Source: Aporhodopirellula aestuarii (GTDB lineage: Bacteria; Planctomycetota; Planctomycetia; Pirellulales; Pirellulaceae). From it: 64,000 bases of DNA. The notes beneath the pieces are model-generated. The model made no database searches, was not told the DNA's origin, and saw only the letters and a list, made by a program, of their open reading frames with translations. Location of the stretch: assembly GCF_023701485.1 (NCBI RefSeq), contig NZ_JAMQBK010000012.1, positions 1-64,000 of the forward strand, given 5' to 3'. Below are positions 7,808 through 16,265 of the stretch, one piece after another (the stretch's first letter is position 1; every line of letters begins with the position of its first letter). The translations under genes were made by a program, and so were the position numbers.

Positions 7808-9670
7808 CTAGTGTCCTATGAGGAGGTTTCGTGAGTGTGATGGGGATAAGTCCCCGAAGTCTGTGAGTGATCGACTGGATAACGCCGCTACAGTCAGGCT
7901 CGATGTTGTGGGCGAGACGCCTGCTCCCGATCCAGCGCCAACGCTGGCGAGTGAGACTTCAACGCCAGATGCAACTGAAAGAGTCGTGCCTGTCCCATTG
8001 GCTGCCCCGACTCCCAAAGCGACCTCGTAAGAGCTTGCGACGCTTGGCGTGACGTAGTGCCCAGTTCCTACGCCACTGCCAGTTACTAGTGATTCAGCGA
8101 AGCCAGTAGCTATAGAAGGGGCGTTACCAGACGCCTCACCCGTTCCACTGTCAGGGGAATGGCTTGAACCAGCCGATATGCCGAAAGAGACACCGCTGCC
8201 CTCTCCTTCTCCCGTGTCGACTGATAGTGATAGGGGCGATGGGATATCCACGATTGGCGTGTTGCCGCTGCCACTCGCCGTGCCAACCGACAGTGTTAGG
8301 TCAACGGGTATTGACGACACCACGGACAGCGAGTTTGCTACGCCAGCCTCTACTGCCCTCCCTAACTGAGGCGAGTAAGGCAGGTAGTTTCGAGACGACG
8401 AAATCGACGACAACGTCGCACCATCAATAGCCGTGTCGTAGATGCGAACGTCATCGATCAGACCATCAAAATAGCCTTCGAATCCAGAAAACTCCCTGCT
8501 TCCGATCCTCGTCGCGGTCTCTGTTTCGTTTGGTCTTGACCACGAAGAACTCCCTACCAAAGAACCGTTGACATACAGTTCCCATCCATCCGCGTCGGAC
8601 CCGATAGCACATATATGAGCCCATTCATCGAGCTGCAGCCCGCTCACTGACGAAACAGCAATCGTCACGCTGCCGTTAATCTGGAGAACCGCTTCCTGCG
8701 AATCGTCATCAAGCCCTAACGCGAAAGAGCGTCCAGATGATGTGTCTCTTGACACAACCCACTGAACACCCCACGACGCTGGCTTGATCCACGCTGCATA
8801 TGTCACCCCGCTCAACGGGTCTCGCGGGTTGAGCACACCCGATGTTCCGCAAACGATGTAGTCGCCCGCCCCATCGAAATCGTAAGCGTGCGTTCCGTCA
8901 TCGCTCACGTCCGAGACAACGGAAGCATCACCGGTTAGCGTTCCGTCATTGCTTCCTGCCGAGTCGGTGGCGTCTTGTGTCTTAGTTGCACTGTACTGAG
9001 CAACCAATCCGTAGGTAGCTCCTTCATCGTAGCCGCGACGCGAAGATAGCTTAGCGATCCCGGTTGAATCGATCGCTTCGTCCAGAATACGAACGTCGTC
9101 AATCTCACCGTTGAAGTACCCTTCCGACCCTGAGTAGGTACGTCTTCCAATTTCTGTCGAAGTGGCCGTGCTGTTCGGCTGAGACCAGGAGGCCGATGCG
9201 ACTTGCACGCCGTCCAGGTAGATTTTCCAACCGCTGGCAGACGATCCAACAGCGCACAAGTGAGCCCATTTATCTAGCTCAAAACTCGTGATCGCTGACG
9301 AAGACGCTGTGGCTGCCCCGTTGATCTGCAGTGCGACAGCTTTGCTGACGCTATGGACACCGAGAGCGAATGACCTCCCTGAAGCCTCATCCCTCCCGAT
9401 CACCCACTGAGTCCCCCACGAAGACGGCTTGATCCAAGCGGAGTAGGTCACTCCGTCTGTTGGGTCTCTCGGGTTGAGCGTTGCGGACGTGCCAAGCGAA
9501 ATATACCCGTCGCCACCAAAGCTATACGCTTCCGAGCCGCCTGTCCTGTCGTCGCCAACTAGCGTGACATTCGTTGATGACCCATCGAGAGACCCGATCC
9601 AGTCAGTGTCGTCACCAGTGAATGATGCGCAGTAGCCTGCGACCTCTGAACCGATCCCGGTTGGCATCAC
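7808..9670 (-). CDS. Tail protein with two LamG/ConA-like domains and C-terminal repeats
   Basis: A 620-residue protein. Two laminin-G/concanavalin-like domains lie at about residues 10-215 and 225-435; each has the phrases VTYxAWIKP, GRSFALG, LDxWAHxCA and EGYFxGxIDDVRI. They are followed by about six degenerate 22-25-residue repeats rich in SVxxGxGxG (~445-600). LamG folds bind glycans, so this is the best candidate for the host-surface receptor-binding or fibre protein. The stop overlaps the next upstream gene by 4 bases. Domain calls are firm; receptor role is inference. Confidence 0.85.
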   Translation of the reverse strand: MMPTGIGSEVAGYCASFTGDDTDWIGSLDGSSTNVTLVGDDRTGGSEAYSFGGDGYISLGTSATLNPRDPTDGVTYSAWIKPSSWGTQWVIGRDEASGRSFALGVHSVSKAVALQINGAATASSSAITSFELDKWAHLCAVGSSASGWKIYLDGVQVASASWSQPNSTATSTEIGRRTYSGSEGYFNGEIDDVRILDEAIDSTGIAKLSSRRGYDEGATYGLVAQYSATKTQDATDSAGSNDGTLTGDASVVSDVSDDGTHAYDFDGAGDYIVCGTSGVLNPRDPLSGVTYAAWIKPASWGVQWVVSRDTSSGRSFALGLDDDSQEAVLQINGSVTIAVSSVSGLQLDEWAHICAIGSDADGWELYVNGSLVGSSSWSRPNETETATRIGSREFSGFEGYFDGLIDDVRIYDTAIDGATLSSISSSRNYLPYSPQLGRAVEAGVANSLSVVSSIPVDLTLSVGTASGSGNTPIVDIPSPLSLSVDTGEGEGSGVSFGISAGSSHSPDSGTGEASGNAPSIATGFAESLVTGSGVGTGHYVTPSVASSYEVALGVGAANGTGTTLSVASGVEVSLASVGAGSGAGVSPTTSSLTVAALSSRSLTDFGDLSPSHSRNLLIGH

Positions 9671-9927
9671 TCACCTCCGCGAAGCGAATGAACTAACTCA
9701 ATCGCTAGCGACAACTTCTCTCGACCGCCAACCAAGTCGTCTTCTTCAAGACGATACAACGCCTCCCCTAGGGCAGCCTCCACGTCATCCAAACGCTCTA
9801 CGTCCGGCGCGACGCTTGTGGTCACCTCCGTTCTAGCAAACCAAGCGAACGAAAACGGGGCGAATGTTACCTGTGAGGCACCGGGCGCGACGTGACTAGA
9901 CAGCATTGATTCGGGAGCTTTGAACAT
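9667..9927 (-). CDS. Small virion-operon protein
   Basis: An 86-residue acidic protein whose start precedes, and whose stop overlaps, the LamG gene. The C-terminal half (VERLDDVEAALGEALYRLEE) is helical. No domain recognised. It could be a chaperone or connector for the fibre; this is based on position alone. Confidence 0.5.
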   Translation of the reverse strand: MFKAPESMLSSHVAPGASQVTFAPFSFAWFARTEVTTSVAPDVERLDDVEAALGEALYRLEEDDLVGGREKLSLAIELVHSLRGGE

Positions 9928-10006
9928 GACAGAATCATGCAGCTAGCCAGCGTCATCTTCAAACTCAAACCCCCTTGTGATGCCAATTACCATTCACGGG
10001 TTGCGG

Positions 10007-10381
10007 CTAATCACACGCCTGCACAGTCGCGACCAAGAGCCCTGATGGCAGATACATGCACCACATCTCGGTCCCCTCTGGGATGCTCTCCTTAGCTGGA
10101 TTCAGCATGATCCCTTTTTCCGTTGTCAGGACTGGGGAATAGGTGCCATCACCGTTCGCTACGAGCCCGTAGACCTCCACCTCGCACGATTGGTAGATCG
10201 AGTCCGCTGTGTCGCTATTACTGATGGTCGATGCTGCCACGTCCTCGCTGAGCCGACATAGCACCATCCGCCATGCACTGGGGATACCGGGACCGACCAT
10301 CTCACCCGGCAAGCGATCGACTACCCGATTCCACTTGTTAGCCGATACCGGCTGGCCTGCTTTTGCCTTTAGGTCGCTCAC
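10007..10381 (-). CDS. Putative virion protein in the tail module
   Basis: A 124-residue protein, mainly beta-sheet by composition, which begins with the charged helix MSDLKAKAGQPVSANKWNRV. The beginning overlaps the end of the 293-residue upstream gene by 4 bases, implying translational coupling. No known family. Position between the tape measure and the LamG gene suggests tail tip or baseplate. Confidence 0.6.
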   Translation of the reverse strand: MSDLKAKAGQPVSANKWNRVVDRLPGEMVGPGIPSAWRMVLCRLSEDVAASTISNSDTADSIYQSCEVEVYGLVANGDGTYSPVLTTEKGIMLNPAKESIPEGTEMWCMYLPSGLLVATVQACD

Positions 10382-11259
10382 GTTGCGGCTACTCCAATCT
10401 TGAGTAGTGAGTGATCTGCCTCACCATAGACCTGATCCACATAGGCGGCTCGTGGCTTGCTGATCAGCAGGCCGGTGGTTGGATCTTTCGCGTAATCGAA
10501 AAGCATCCACAGATAGGCGTGCCCCGCTTTGCTGATGCCGGTAATGTCCCCAATGGTTAGTCCCGTCACATTCGGGCTAGCCAAGAAAGTGAATGTCAGT
10601 TGCGGATTCTCTGCGACGATATCGCCAGACGCACCCGCAAACAAAAGCGTGCCTGGAGCAAATTCACCGTCAAACATCGCTGATTGGTTGGTTGTTCCCG
10701 TCAAGGAAGCGACCTGCTTTGCGTATCCCATCACTGACGGGATGTACTCTGTTGCGATCTTCGCGCGAGCATTCAGTTTTAGCGCGGGAATGATGCGTTG
10801 CACGCCTTGGGGCTTGCCATCCTGGACGTCGATCGAACCGTAATAGTCAGGCGCGGTTGTTCCCGACGCGGCGAACTTGGTTTGACCGTAGCTGGTGGTC
10901 TGCAGGATCTGACCGCCTGTTGTATCAATCGAAACAGTGTAACCACCAACATCAGGGACAGCCGCGTTATAAGACGCTGTGAAATCCCATGTGTCATACG
11001 ATGGGCCTTGCTCGTAGGACAGCGATTCGATGAATAAGCCATCGTACTCATCGATAAGCACAGGGCCGTCTGTGAGGGCCGCTCGCGCGTTCTGCGGGCT
11101 AGCGGACCCAGTTACCCTCCACGTGCGTTGAGCCGTGTCAGAGCCCGTTGTGGTGTCTGTACCGGAACGTCCGGCGATCTCTTGGATGCGGTATCCCTGA
11201 TAGTACGATACGCCGCTGTAGTTGCCGTCCGGCAGCGGCGAGTTTAGGTCTGATGCCAT
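10378..11259 (-). CDS. Putative distal tail protein
   Basis: A 293-residue beta-rich protein immediately downstream of the tape measure gene (1-bp gap). In siphoviruses this position is normally held by the distal tail (Dit)-type protein that joins tube and tip. Sequence similarity to a Dit family is not evident by eye, so the call rests on gene order. No signal peptide or membrane segments. Confidence 0.55.
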   Translation of the reverse strand: MASDLNSPLPDGNYSGVSYYQGYRIQEIAGRSGTDTTTGSDTAQRTWRVTGSASPQNARAALTDGPVLIDEYDGLFIESLSYEQGPSYDTWDFTASYNAAVPDVGGYTVSIDTTGGQILQTTSYGQTKFAASGTTAPDYYGSIDVQDGKPQGVQRIIPALKLNARAKIATEYIPSVMGYAKQVASLTGTTNQSAMFDGEFAPGTLLFAGASGDIVAENPQLTFTFLASPNVTGLTIGDITGISKAGHAYLWMLFDYAKDPTTGLLISKPRAAYVDQVYGEADHSLLKIGVAAT

Positions 11260-11260
11260 C

Positions 11261-13429
11261 CTATGTGAACCTCGCTACGCTGCTTTTTCCATACAGTTTG
11301 ACCATCTTGGCTGTGTTCGCGTCGATCGATTCCAAGATCACCGCTAGCCGGTCAGCATCATTGCCGACACCGCCGACCTTACCGCCGCCAGCGTCCATGT
11401 TCTTCTGTGCCTCAACCATTGCTTGATTGACACCCTCCACTCTTGCCTCGTTCTCGATCGCCTGCATGGCAAACTGGGCTTCTAGTGGATTCGCATCTGG
11501 CATCGCACCCGCTACTGCATCCCCAGCACCATCCAAGCCTTGAACCGCCTTCGCTGTTTGTTCGCTGGCTTTCGCGATTCGATCAGTGAGACTCAGCATT
11601 CTTTGGTTCGGTGACTGACCACGACCGATGATGGAGGCAGCGAACGCGCTAAACGTAGCGGTCGGTCCACTCGATTGCGGTTGCTGTTCCTCTTTAGGAC
11701 CTGACTCCATTTCCGTTTGCTCTGGAATCACTTGAGCTTGTTTCTGTAGGTCAGCAAACATGCCAGAGAAATCAGGTGCCTCTGGTTCGGCAGGCGTTGC
11801 TTCTTCTGTACTCGCTGGAGCGTTTGCCCTGGTAGCTGCAGCCTCCTCATTAGCTTTGGCGAGTGATGCCTGTAGCTCCGCGATACGTGCCTCTCTTGCT
11901 TCACGTGCTGTGCCTGCGTTGCTCGAACGTTCGGCGATGTCGTTATTGGCCTCATCCTCCAGGGACTCGCCAAAGTATCGAATGCTCTCGATACCGTTTC
12001 TGACCGATGCCTCAAAGTCGCCATATTGCCGCTCAAACGCTGATCCTCTTGGCTCTGACCTACCGCCGATCGTCTCAACGCCCGTGAGGCTATTTGCAGC
12101 CCCACTAAGCGTCTCCTCGGTGAAGTTGTAGATCGTGTCATAGACACTCTTGTACTTGTCTAGAAGCGACGTCAGGAGCCCTGAGAGGGACTGGAACATC
12201 TTTCCAATTTGACCGGTTGCTGTGGAGCTTGCGTCCAATAGCCAGTTCATAGTGTCGGCCCAGGCGTCTCGTATGCCGCCCGTCAGATCCAACCAAACCA
12301 ACTCCATTAGCGAAACAGTCAACTCCCATGCCTTGTCCATGTCACCGGCTCTCACCGCGTCACTGATCGCGCCGATAGACCCCTGAACCATCTCGACCAA
12401 TCCACCGAACCGATCACTTAGCCAATCGATCGAGTCAGAACCCAACGAAGTGTATTTCACTAGCGCGAAACCAAGCCCCGCTGCCGCCGCCGTTGCGATC
12501 CCCAAAGGCGAAACCAGGAACGCCGCCGTAGCCGCCACACCGCCAATCGCAACGCTCGTGGCAGCAAGAACCCCACCTAGCGTGACCAACGCAGCACCAC
12601 CAGCACCAACGGCAGCGGCTGCCGCTGTGATGCCGACAATCATGCCACGGTTTTCACTGAGGAAAACGCTAATGCCCGATGTGTTCGCCAGCACCAACTC
12701 AGCCAAACGAGTGAACGCAGGGGCAACAGCGGCACCGATCTGATTCTTCACACCAGTCATGACGCTCTTTAGCCGGTTCATTGAGTCAGTGAACGCAGCG
12801 GCAGCCGTCGCGTCCTCAGTGGACATCGTACGACCTAACGCATCGGCCTCCGCTCTCAGGTTTGCGATTCCCTTCGCGTTCTCTCCGAACAGCGGTAACA
12901 GGTCGCTACCTGATCTCCCAAACAACTTCATTGCGAGAGCCGCCCGCTTGCTCGGGTCTTCAATCGTCGCAATCTTGTCAGCAAGGATCGTGAATTGATC
13001 CTCTGGCAACATGCCTGATAAGTCTGATGCAGTGAGTCCCAACTGCGCCAAGGCGTCAATTGCTTCAGTTGATCCCTGCCCTGCGTCGTACAGGGAACGC
13101 TGCATCCCGCGAACTCCCTTTTCAACCACGCCTAGGTCAGAACCAGATTGCTCAGCAGCAAAGCCTAGCTGACTCAACGCCTCAACACTGATGCCGGTAC
13201 GCTTAGACATCTTGTCTAATTGATCGCCTGAACTGGCAAAGCTAAACGCGGCTGCGGTGATGGGCGCCAGCGTGGCCGATGCGGCAGCTACTAACTTCAA
13301 TCCGTTTGCTGTGGTGCTCTTGGCTAGCTTGTTTAGATCGGCCTGAACTTCTTTAGCGCCCTTGGCCAATCTGTTGCGAATGCCGATTTCAACATAGGCT
13401 GACCCCGCTTTGATATTGTTTTTTGACAT
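11261..13429 (-). CDS. Tail tape measure protein
   Basis: A 722-residue protein with the typical tape-measure layout: an N-terminal helical region containing QLDKMSKRTGISVEALSQLG and AALAMKLFGRSGSDLLPLFG, both strong family signatures; hydrophobic segments at ~250-325 (TAAAAAVGAGGAALVTLGGV); and a long Ala/Glu/Gln-rich helical C-terminal half. Tape measure length sets tail length; at about 1.5 angstrom per residue this would give a tail near 110 nm. It follows the chaperone genes as expected. Confidence 0.93.
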   Translation of the reverse strand: MSKNNIKAGSAYVEIGIRNRLAKGAKEVQADLNKLAKSTTANGLKLVAAASATLAPITAAAFSFASSGDQLDKMSKRTGISVEALSQLGFAAEQSGSDLGVVEKGVRGMQRSLYDAGQGSTEAIDALAQLGLTASDLSGMLPEDQFTILADKIATIEDPSKRAALAMKLFGRSGSDLLPLFGENAKGIANLRAEADALGRTMSTEDATAAAAFTDSMNRLKSVMTGVKNQIGAAVAPAFTRLAELVLANTSGISVFLSENRGMIVGITAAAAAVGAGGAALVTLGGVLAATSVAIGGVAATAAFLVSPLGIATAAAAGLGFALVKYTSLGSDSIDWLSDRFGGLVEMVQGSIGAISDAVRAGDMDKAWELTVSLMELVWLDLTGGIRDAWADTMNWLLDASSTATGQIGKMFQSLSGLLTSLLDKYKSVYDTIYNFTEETLSGAANSLTGVETIGGRSEPRGSAFERQYGDFEASVRNGIESIRYFGESLEDEANNDIAERSSNAGTAREAREARIAELQASLAKANEEAAATRANAPASTEEATPAEPEAPDFSGMFADLQKQAQVIPEQTEMESGPKEEQQPQSSGPTATFSAFAASIIGRGQSPNQRMLSLTDRIAKASEQTAKAVQGLDGAGDAVAGAMPDANPLEAQFAMQAIENEARVEGVNQAMVEAQKNMDAGGGKVGGVGNDADRLAVILESIDANTAKMVKLYGKSSVARFT

Positions 13430-13432
13430 TCC

Positions 13433-13969
13433 TTATCCGGTTACAACGTTAGCCCAAGGGGATGCGAGATTGCCCTTCTCTGACTCTTTCTCTAATGTTG
13501 GAAGCATAAAAGGACGCGGGTCCACGCTCACGCGCCGTGTGCGTTTCTTCTTCTTCGCGTAAGCAGGATTCCGCCTGCGACGCCGCGTCTGAGTCCACGT
13601 TTTGCCGTCCCATGACTCCTCGGGGATCTGAATCGTGCCCCCCGATTCCAGCACTCCCGGCACAGGCTTGTTCGATCGAATGACCGACTTAGTACCATTC
13701 AAAAGCACCGGACCAACCACGCCGCTCTTTGTCTTTTGGTCGTAAGCAAACAGAATCTTTTTGAGCGATACGTTCGGGTCTGTTGACCGCACACTAGGTG
13801 CCTGACCGGGACGACTAACACGTTTGCGTTTCCGTAATCCTGACCTAGCTGTTCGCCGGACATACGAGAGAGACCGAGACATCGCGATTCGGGTCTGACG
13901 ATCAACCGCCCGATTGATCTTTTCTCGATCAAAGAAGCCTTGCTTCATCTCATAGGTAACGAACGTCAT
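13433..13969 (-). CDS. Putative tail completion/minor tail protein, very basic
   Basis: A 178-residue protein, exceptionally rich in Arg and Lys (YVRRTARSGLRKRKRVSRPG, KKKKRTRRV), ending with RPFMLPTLEKE, a phrase reminiscent of HK97 gp10-like neck/tail-completion proteins (xRPFMxPAxxx). It overlaps the chaperone frame by 4 bases and precedes the tape measure. Its place between the chaperones and the tape measure is unusual for a gp10-like protein, which normally precedes the tail tube, so the assignment is tentative. Confidence 0.5.
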   Translation of the reverse strand: MTFVTYEMKQGFFDREKINRAVDRQTRIAMSRSLSYVRRTARSGLRKRKRVSRPGQAPSVRSTDPNVSLKKILFAYDQKTKSGVVGPVLLNGTKSVIRSNKPVPGVLESGGTIQIPEESWDGKTWTQTRRRRRNPAYAKKKKRTRRVSVDPRPFMLPTLEKESEKGNLASPWANVVTG

Positions 13970-14394
13970 CGCCGTTGCTCCTTCATTAGACGCTCGTACT
14001 CTGCCTCGGGATTGTCGAGCATGAAGTCGTGAACAACACGTTCTCTCATCGGGTGGAAGTCTTCCCGGCAGAACGGTTTTGAGAAGTTTGCCGTAGCAAT
14101 CAACGCCATCAAATCAGACGTGTGGTCCCATTCGTGCATGCGTTTCTTTTCCGCAGCACTAGCCAACTCTCTGAGCGTCAGCGGCCATGGGTCTACGCTC
14201 GCGATAGCAGCTAGCTCTGCGACCCAGCACCATCGCTTGGCTGCAATAGCTTCTGGATCGCTTCCTCTGCCTCGGTGAATAGAGAATCGAGTTGCCCAGT
14301 CTTCTGCATCTCGCTCAAGTTCTGGCGACTTGCAATCATCGACTCCAGACTCTTCCGCGTTAGCTCCGCTTGAGTCGTTTGTCCCAGGCGGCAA
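13966..14394 (-). CDS. GpT-like C-terminal extension of the tail assembly chaperone (made by -1 frameshift)
   Basis: An open frame with no convincing start of its own. It continues the upstream chaperone after a -1 slip at a run of eight T residues on the minus strand (14393-14400). The fused product would have ~237 residues: 95 from the G-like frame and 142 from this one. It contains VDPWPLTLRELASAAEKKRM and an ATANFSK segment like those of gpT-type tails, which bind the tape measure. A GTG start at 14409 is formally possible but lacks a ribosome-binding site. Confidence 0.7.
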   Translation of the reverse strand: MPPGTNDSSGANAEESGVDDCKSPELERDAEDWATRFSIHRGRGSDPEAIAAKRWCWVAELAAIASVDPWPLTLRELASAAEKKRMHEWDHTSDLMALIATANFSKPFCREDFHPMRERVVHDFMLDNPEAEYERLMKEQRR

Positions 14395-14678
14395 AAAAAA
14401 TGCTCGCACTCAGACAAGAACGCATCACCTGCCCCCTGTGAAATGCCTTCGCCATAGAGGCGTTCCTCGAACTCGTCAACGGACAACTTGAGGTCTTTGG
14501 CTTGTTCCTCGCAAAGAAGGAAACAGAACGTCAGACGATCAGTGAGGCTGTGTAAGACCTGCATATAATGCTGGGGGTTGAGCAAGTCCAAACCCAGCTT
14601 TGTGCGGCACTGCCTAACCTTCGCTAGCGTTAGGCTCAGCGTCCAACTCTGACCCTGGTTGTCTTTGAACGACTTCAT
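14211..14678 (-). CDS. Tail assembly chaperone, gpG-like
   Basis: A 155-residue helical protein between the tail tube and tape measure, the position of gpG in lambda-like phages. Such chaperones coat the tape measure during assembly and are made both alone and as a frameshifted G-T fusion. Codons His93-Phe94-Phe95 are CAT TTT TTT and the next is TGC, giving an 8-T slippery run. The overlap with the T-like frame is long (~180 bases beyond the slip site). The start overlaps the upstream small gene by 65 bases. Confidence 0.7.
   Translation of the reverse strand: MKSFKDNQGQSWTLSLTLAKVRQCRTKLGLDLLNPQHYMQVLHSLTDRLTFCFLLCEEQAKDLKLSVDEFEERLYGEGISQGAGDAFLSECEHFFCRLGQTTQAELTRKSLESMIASRQNLSEMQKTGQLDSLFTEAEEAIQKLLQPSDGAGSQS
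14393..14400 (-). promoter_or_regulatory. Candidate programmed -1 ribosomal frameshift site
   Basis: Eight consecutive A on the plus strand, read as T8 in the mRNA sense. Slipping back one base after the second TTT changes CAT TTT TTT TGC to CAT TTT TTT TTG, which enters the T-like frame exactly at its usable start. This matches the slippery heptamer pattern X XXY YYZ. Confidence 0.7.
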
Positions 14679-14877
14679 CGTGTGCCTTGGTTTTCGACTT
14701 GGATTTATTAGCTTTGCTTGCTTCTAATGCCTTCTGGCATCGAGCTAACATTTCGGCGTGCGCGTAGACCGTCGTGCCGGGAGAACCAGCACTCGACTGT
14801 TCACACCATTGCCTCATCTCACCGCGAAGGTGAGGGATCATGGCGGCTAGTTCGCCACGCTTGATGGCGGTAACCAT
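14614..14877 (-). CDS. Small protein between tail tube and chaperone
   Basis: An 87-residue protein with a charged C-terminus (Lys/Ser-rich, then acidic). Its start overlaps the stop of the tail tube gene and its end overlaps the chaperone start by 65 bases. Coding seems likely because of the tight packing, but no family is recognised. Confidence 0.5.
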   Translation of the reverse strand: MVTAIKRGELAAMIPHLRGEMRQWCEQSSAGSPGTTVYAHAEMLARCQKALEASKANKSKSKTKAHDEVVQRQPGSELDAEPNASEG

Positions 14878-15359
14878 TAGCTGGACGATCCACTTAGGGC
14901 TGCGTAGTTCACCGGGTCACCGCTGGCGTCAAAAGCGTCCGCTTTGGCGAATGGGATAGTCACTACGACGCCGTCGTTTCCATTGGCCGGTTCACTGAAC
15001 TCACCCAGCAGCACAGGACATTCCCAGCCCTTGCTAGCGTCCTCGTCGATAGGTCCGTTGAGATGGGCCAGCTCAAGAATGCTGCCAGCGTCACGGGCAG
15101 CAACCAATGCATCCCAAACAGTGTCTGCGCCCAGCTTTCGGACGTATTCAAAACTACCGGCAAACTTGAGATAGCCGGGGATGTTCCCGGTCTCTGCCGC
15201 GCCGTGGAACTCAACCTCGGTCAACGCTGGGCCGCGATTGGTTTGAATGTTTCGCGCCCGTGAAATTTCAACCCATGTCTGGCTGGCGTGGGACGCGCTG
15301 TTGTAATAGAGGAAAGTCTCTTTTCCACTAAAGCTACCTCTCGTCAAATCTGATGCCAT
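14877..15359 (-). CDS. Putative major tail tube protein
   Basis: A 160-residue beta-rich protein (MASDLTRGSFSGKETFLYYN...) in the place of the major tail protein: after the tail terminator and before the chaperones. The phrase WVEISRARNIQTNRGPALTE, with a central GTxxx-like strand, resembles tube proteins that start by defining a target type. Size fits the 140-200-residue tube family. Preceded by a purine-rich Shine-Dalgarno (GAAAGGATTAAC). No sequence-level certainty without a profile search. Confidence 0.7.
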   Translation of the reverse strand: MASDLTRGSFSGKETFLYYNSASHASQTWVEISRARNIQTNRGPALTEVEFHGAAETGNIPGYLKFAGSFEYVRKLGADTVWDALVAARDAGSILELAHLNGPIDEDASKGWECPVLLGEFSEPANGNDGVVVTIPFAKADAFDASGDPVNYAALSGSSS

Positions 15360-15417
15360 GTTAATCCTTTCTAGGTCTGGCTATTTAGTTGTGAATTTTC
15401 CTGGCTAACAACTACGA

Positions 15418-15888
15418 TCAGTCGTCAACCGTGTCCTGGTAAGTGAGTGCGACCATCGATAACCAGATGCCATGGTTGTAAAGCTGGCCTGGGTCAAACT
15501 GAATCGCTTGCGTGATTCCAGTGAATCGATGCTCTGCCATGCCGCAACGCGAGAGCACACCGTTTGGTGTCCAGAGTGCGATGACTTGTTCCATGAGCCC
15601 GTCAAAGCCATCACAAGCGGCTACCTGTGCTGCGCGATAAGCCTCGTCTGATGATTGCTCATTGGGTGGTGTGACACCAACAACACCGATCTCAATCGTG
15701 ATGTCTCGTTCATCCGGTCCCTGGTCAACGGTTAGCTCACGGTTGCCGTAACGAACCGCGATACGTGGACCATCGGCTAGCTCCTCACGGGTGTAAGACG
15801 GAACGATAAACGCCTCGACCGTCTCATCCGGTAGATGTTCAGTGAGAGCGGTGATAACCGCATCGCGTACGTCACTTGCTCTCGACAT
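15418..15888 (-). CDS. Putative tail terminator / minor tail protein
   Basis: A 156-residue protein from the ATG at 15888 (AAGGTAACG immediately upstream); the open frame extends further but overlaps the previous gene. It has a mixed alpha/beta sequence (SDVRDAVITALTEHL at the N-terminus) as seen in tail terminator (gpU-like) proteins that cap the tube. Position between head-tail joining protein and tail tube agrees. Confidence 0.6.
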   Translation of the reverse strand: MSRASDVRDAVITALTEHLPDETVEAFIVPSYTREELADGPRIAVRYGNRELTVDQGPDERDITIEIGVVGVTPPNEQSSDEAYRAAQVAACDGFDGLMEQVIALWTPNGVLSRCGMAEHRFTGITQAIQFDPGQLYNHGIWLSMVALTYQDTVDD

Positions 15889-15890
15889 CG

Positions 15891-16265
15891 TTACCTTTTG
15901 ACCGAGTGAACTCTGATCTGTGTTTCGCGGGCGTCTGCCCATGACCAAACACTGTTTGAAGCCCCTGGGAACGCGTCATACGTGTCCCCGTTGGCTCTAA
16001 TGACTTGGTCACCTTTGGCGGGCATCGTCGACTCAGGAAGCTCGTGGAGCCCGCTGAGGAAGTCAGGGCTGAAAATGAAATCAACCGTCCTGGTTTCAGC
16101 CCTAACTCCCTCTGAGTCGAAGTCGTCAAACACTGACTGACCTGGGATTGCTACAACCTCAGCACTGAAGTCACCGCGCCGGTAGGTGACCGTCTCACCG
16201 GCAACAGAGGCGAGCGTCTTAGCGTGGACGCCAAGAGCCCGCTGTAGCATGCTCTGGATGCACAT
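15891..16265 (-). CDS. Putative head-tail joining protein
   Basis: A 124-residue beta-rich protein whose ATG overlaps the stop of the capsid gene (TAATG). Segments such as VTYRRGDFSAEVVAIPGQSV and PAKGDQVIRANGDTYD look like lambda FII-type or similar connectors (short barrel that plugs the portal). Assigned mainly by order and size. Confidence 0.55.
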   Translation of the reverse strand: MCIQSMLQRALGVHAKTLASVAGETVTYRRGDFSAEVVAIPGQSVFDDFDSEGVRAETRTVDFIFSPDFLSGLHELPESTMPAKGDQVIRANGDTYDAFPGASNSVWSWADARETQIRVHSVKR

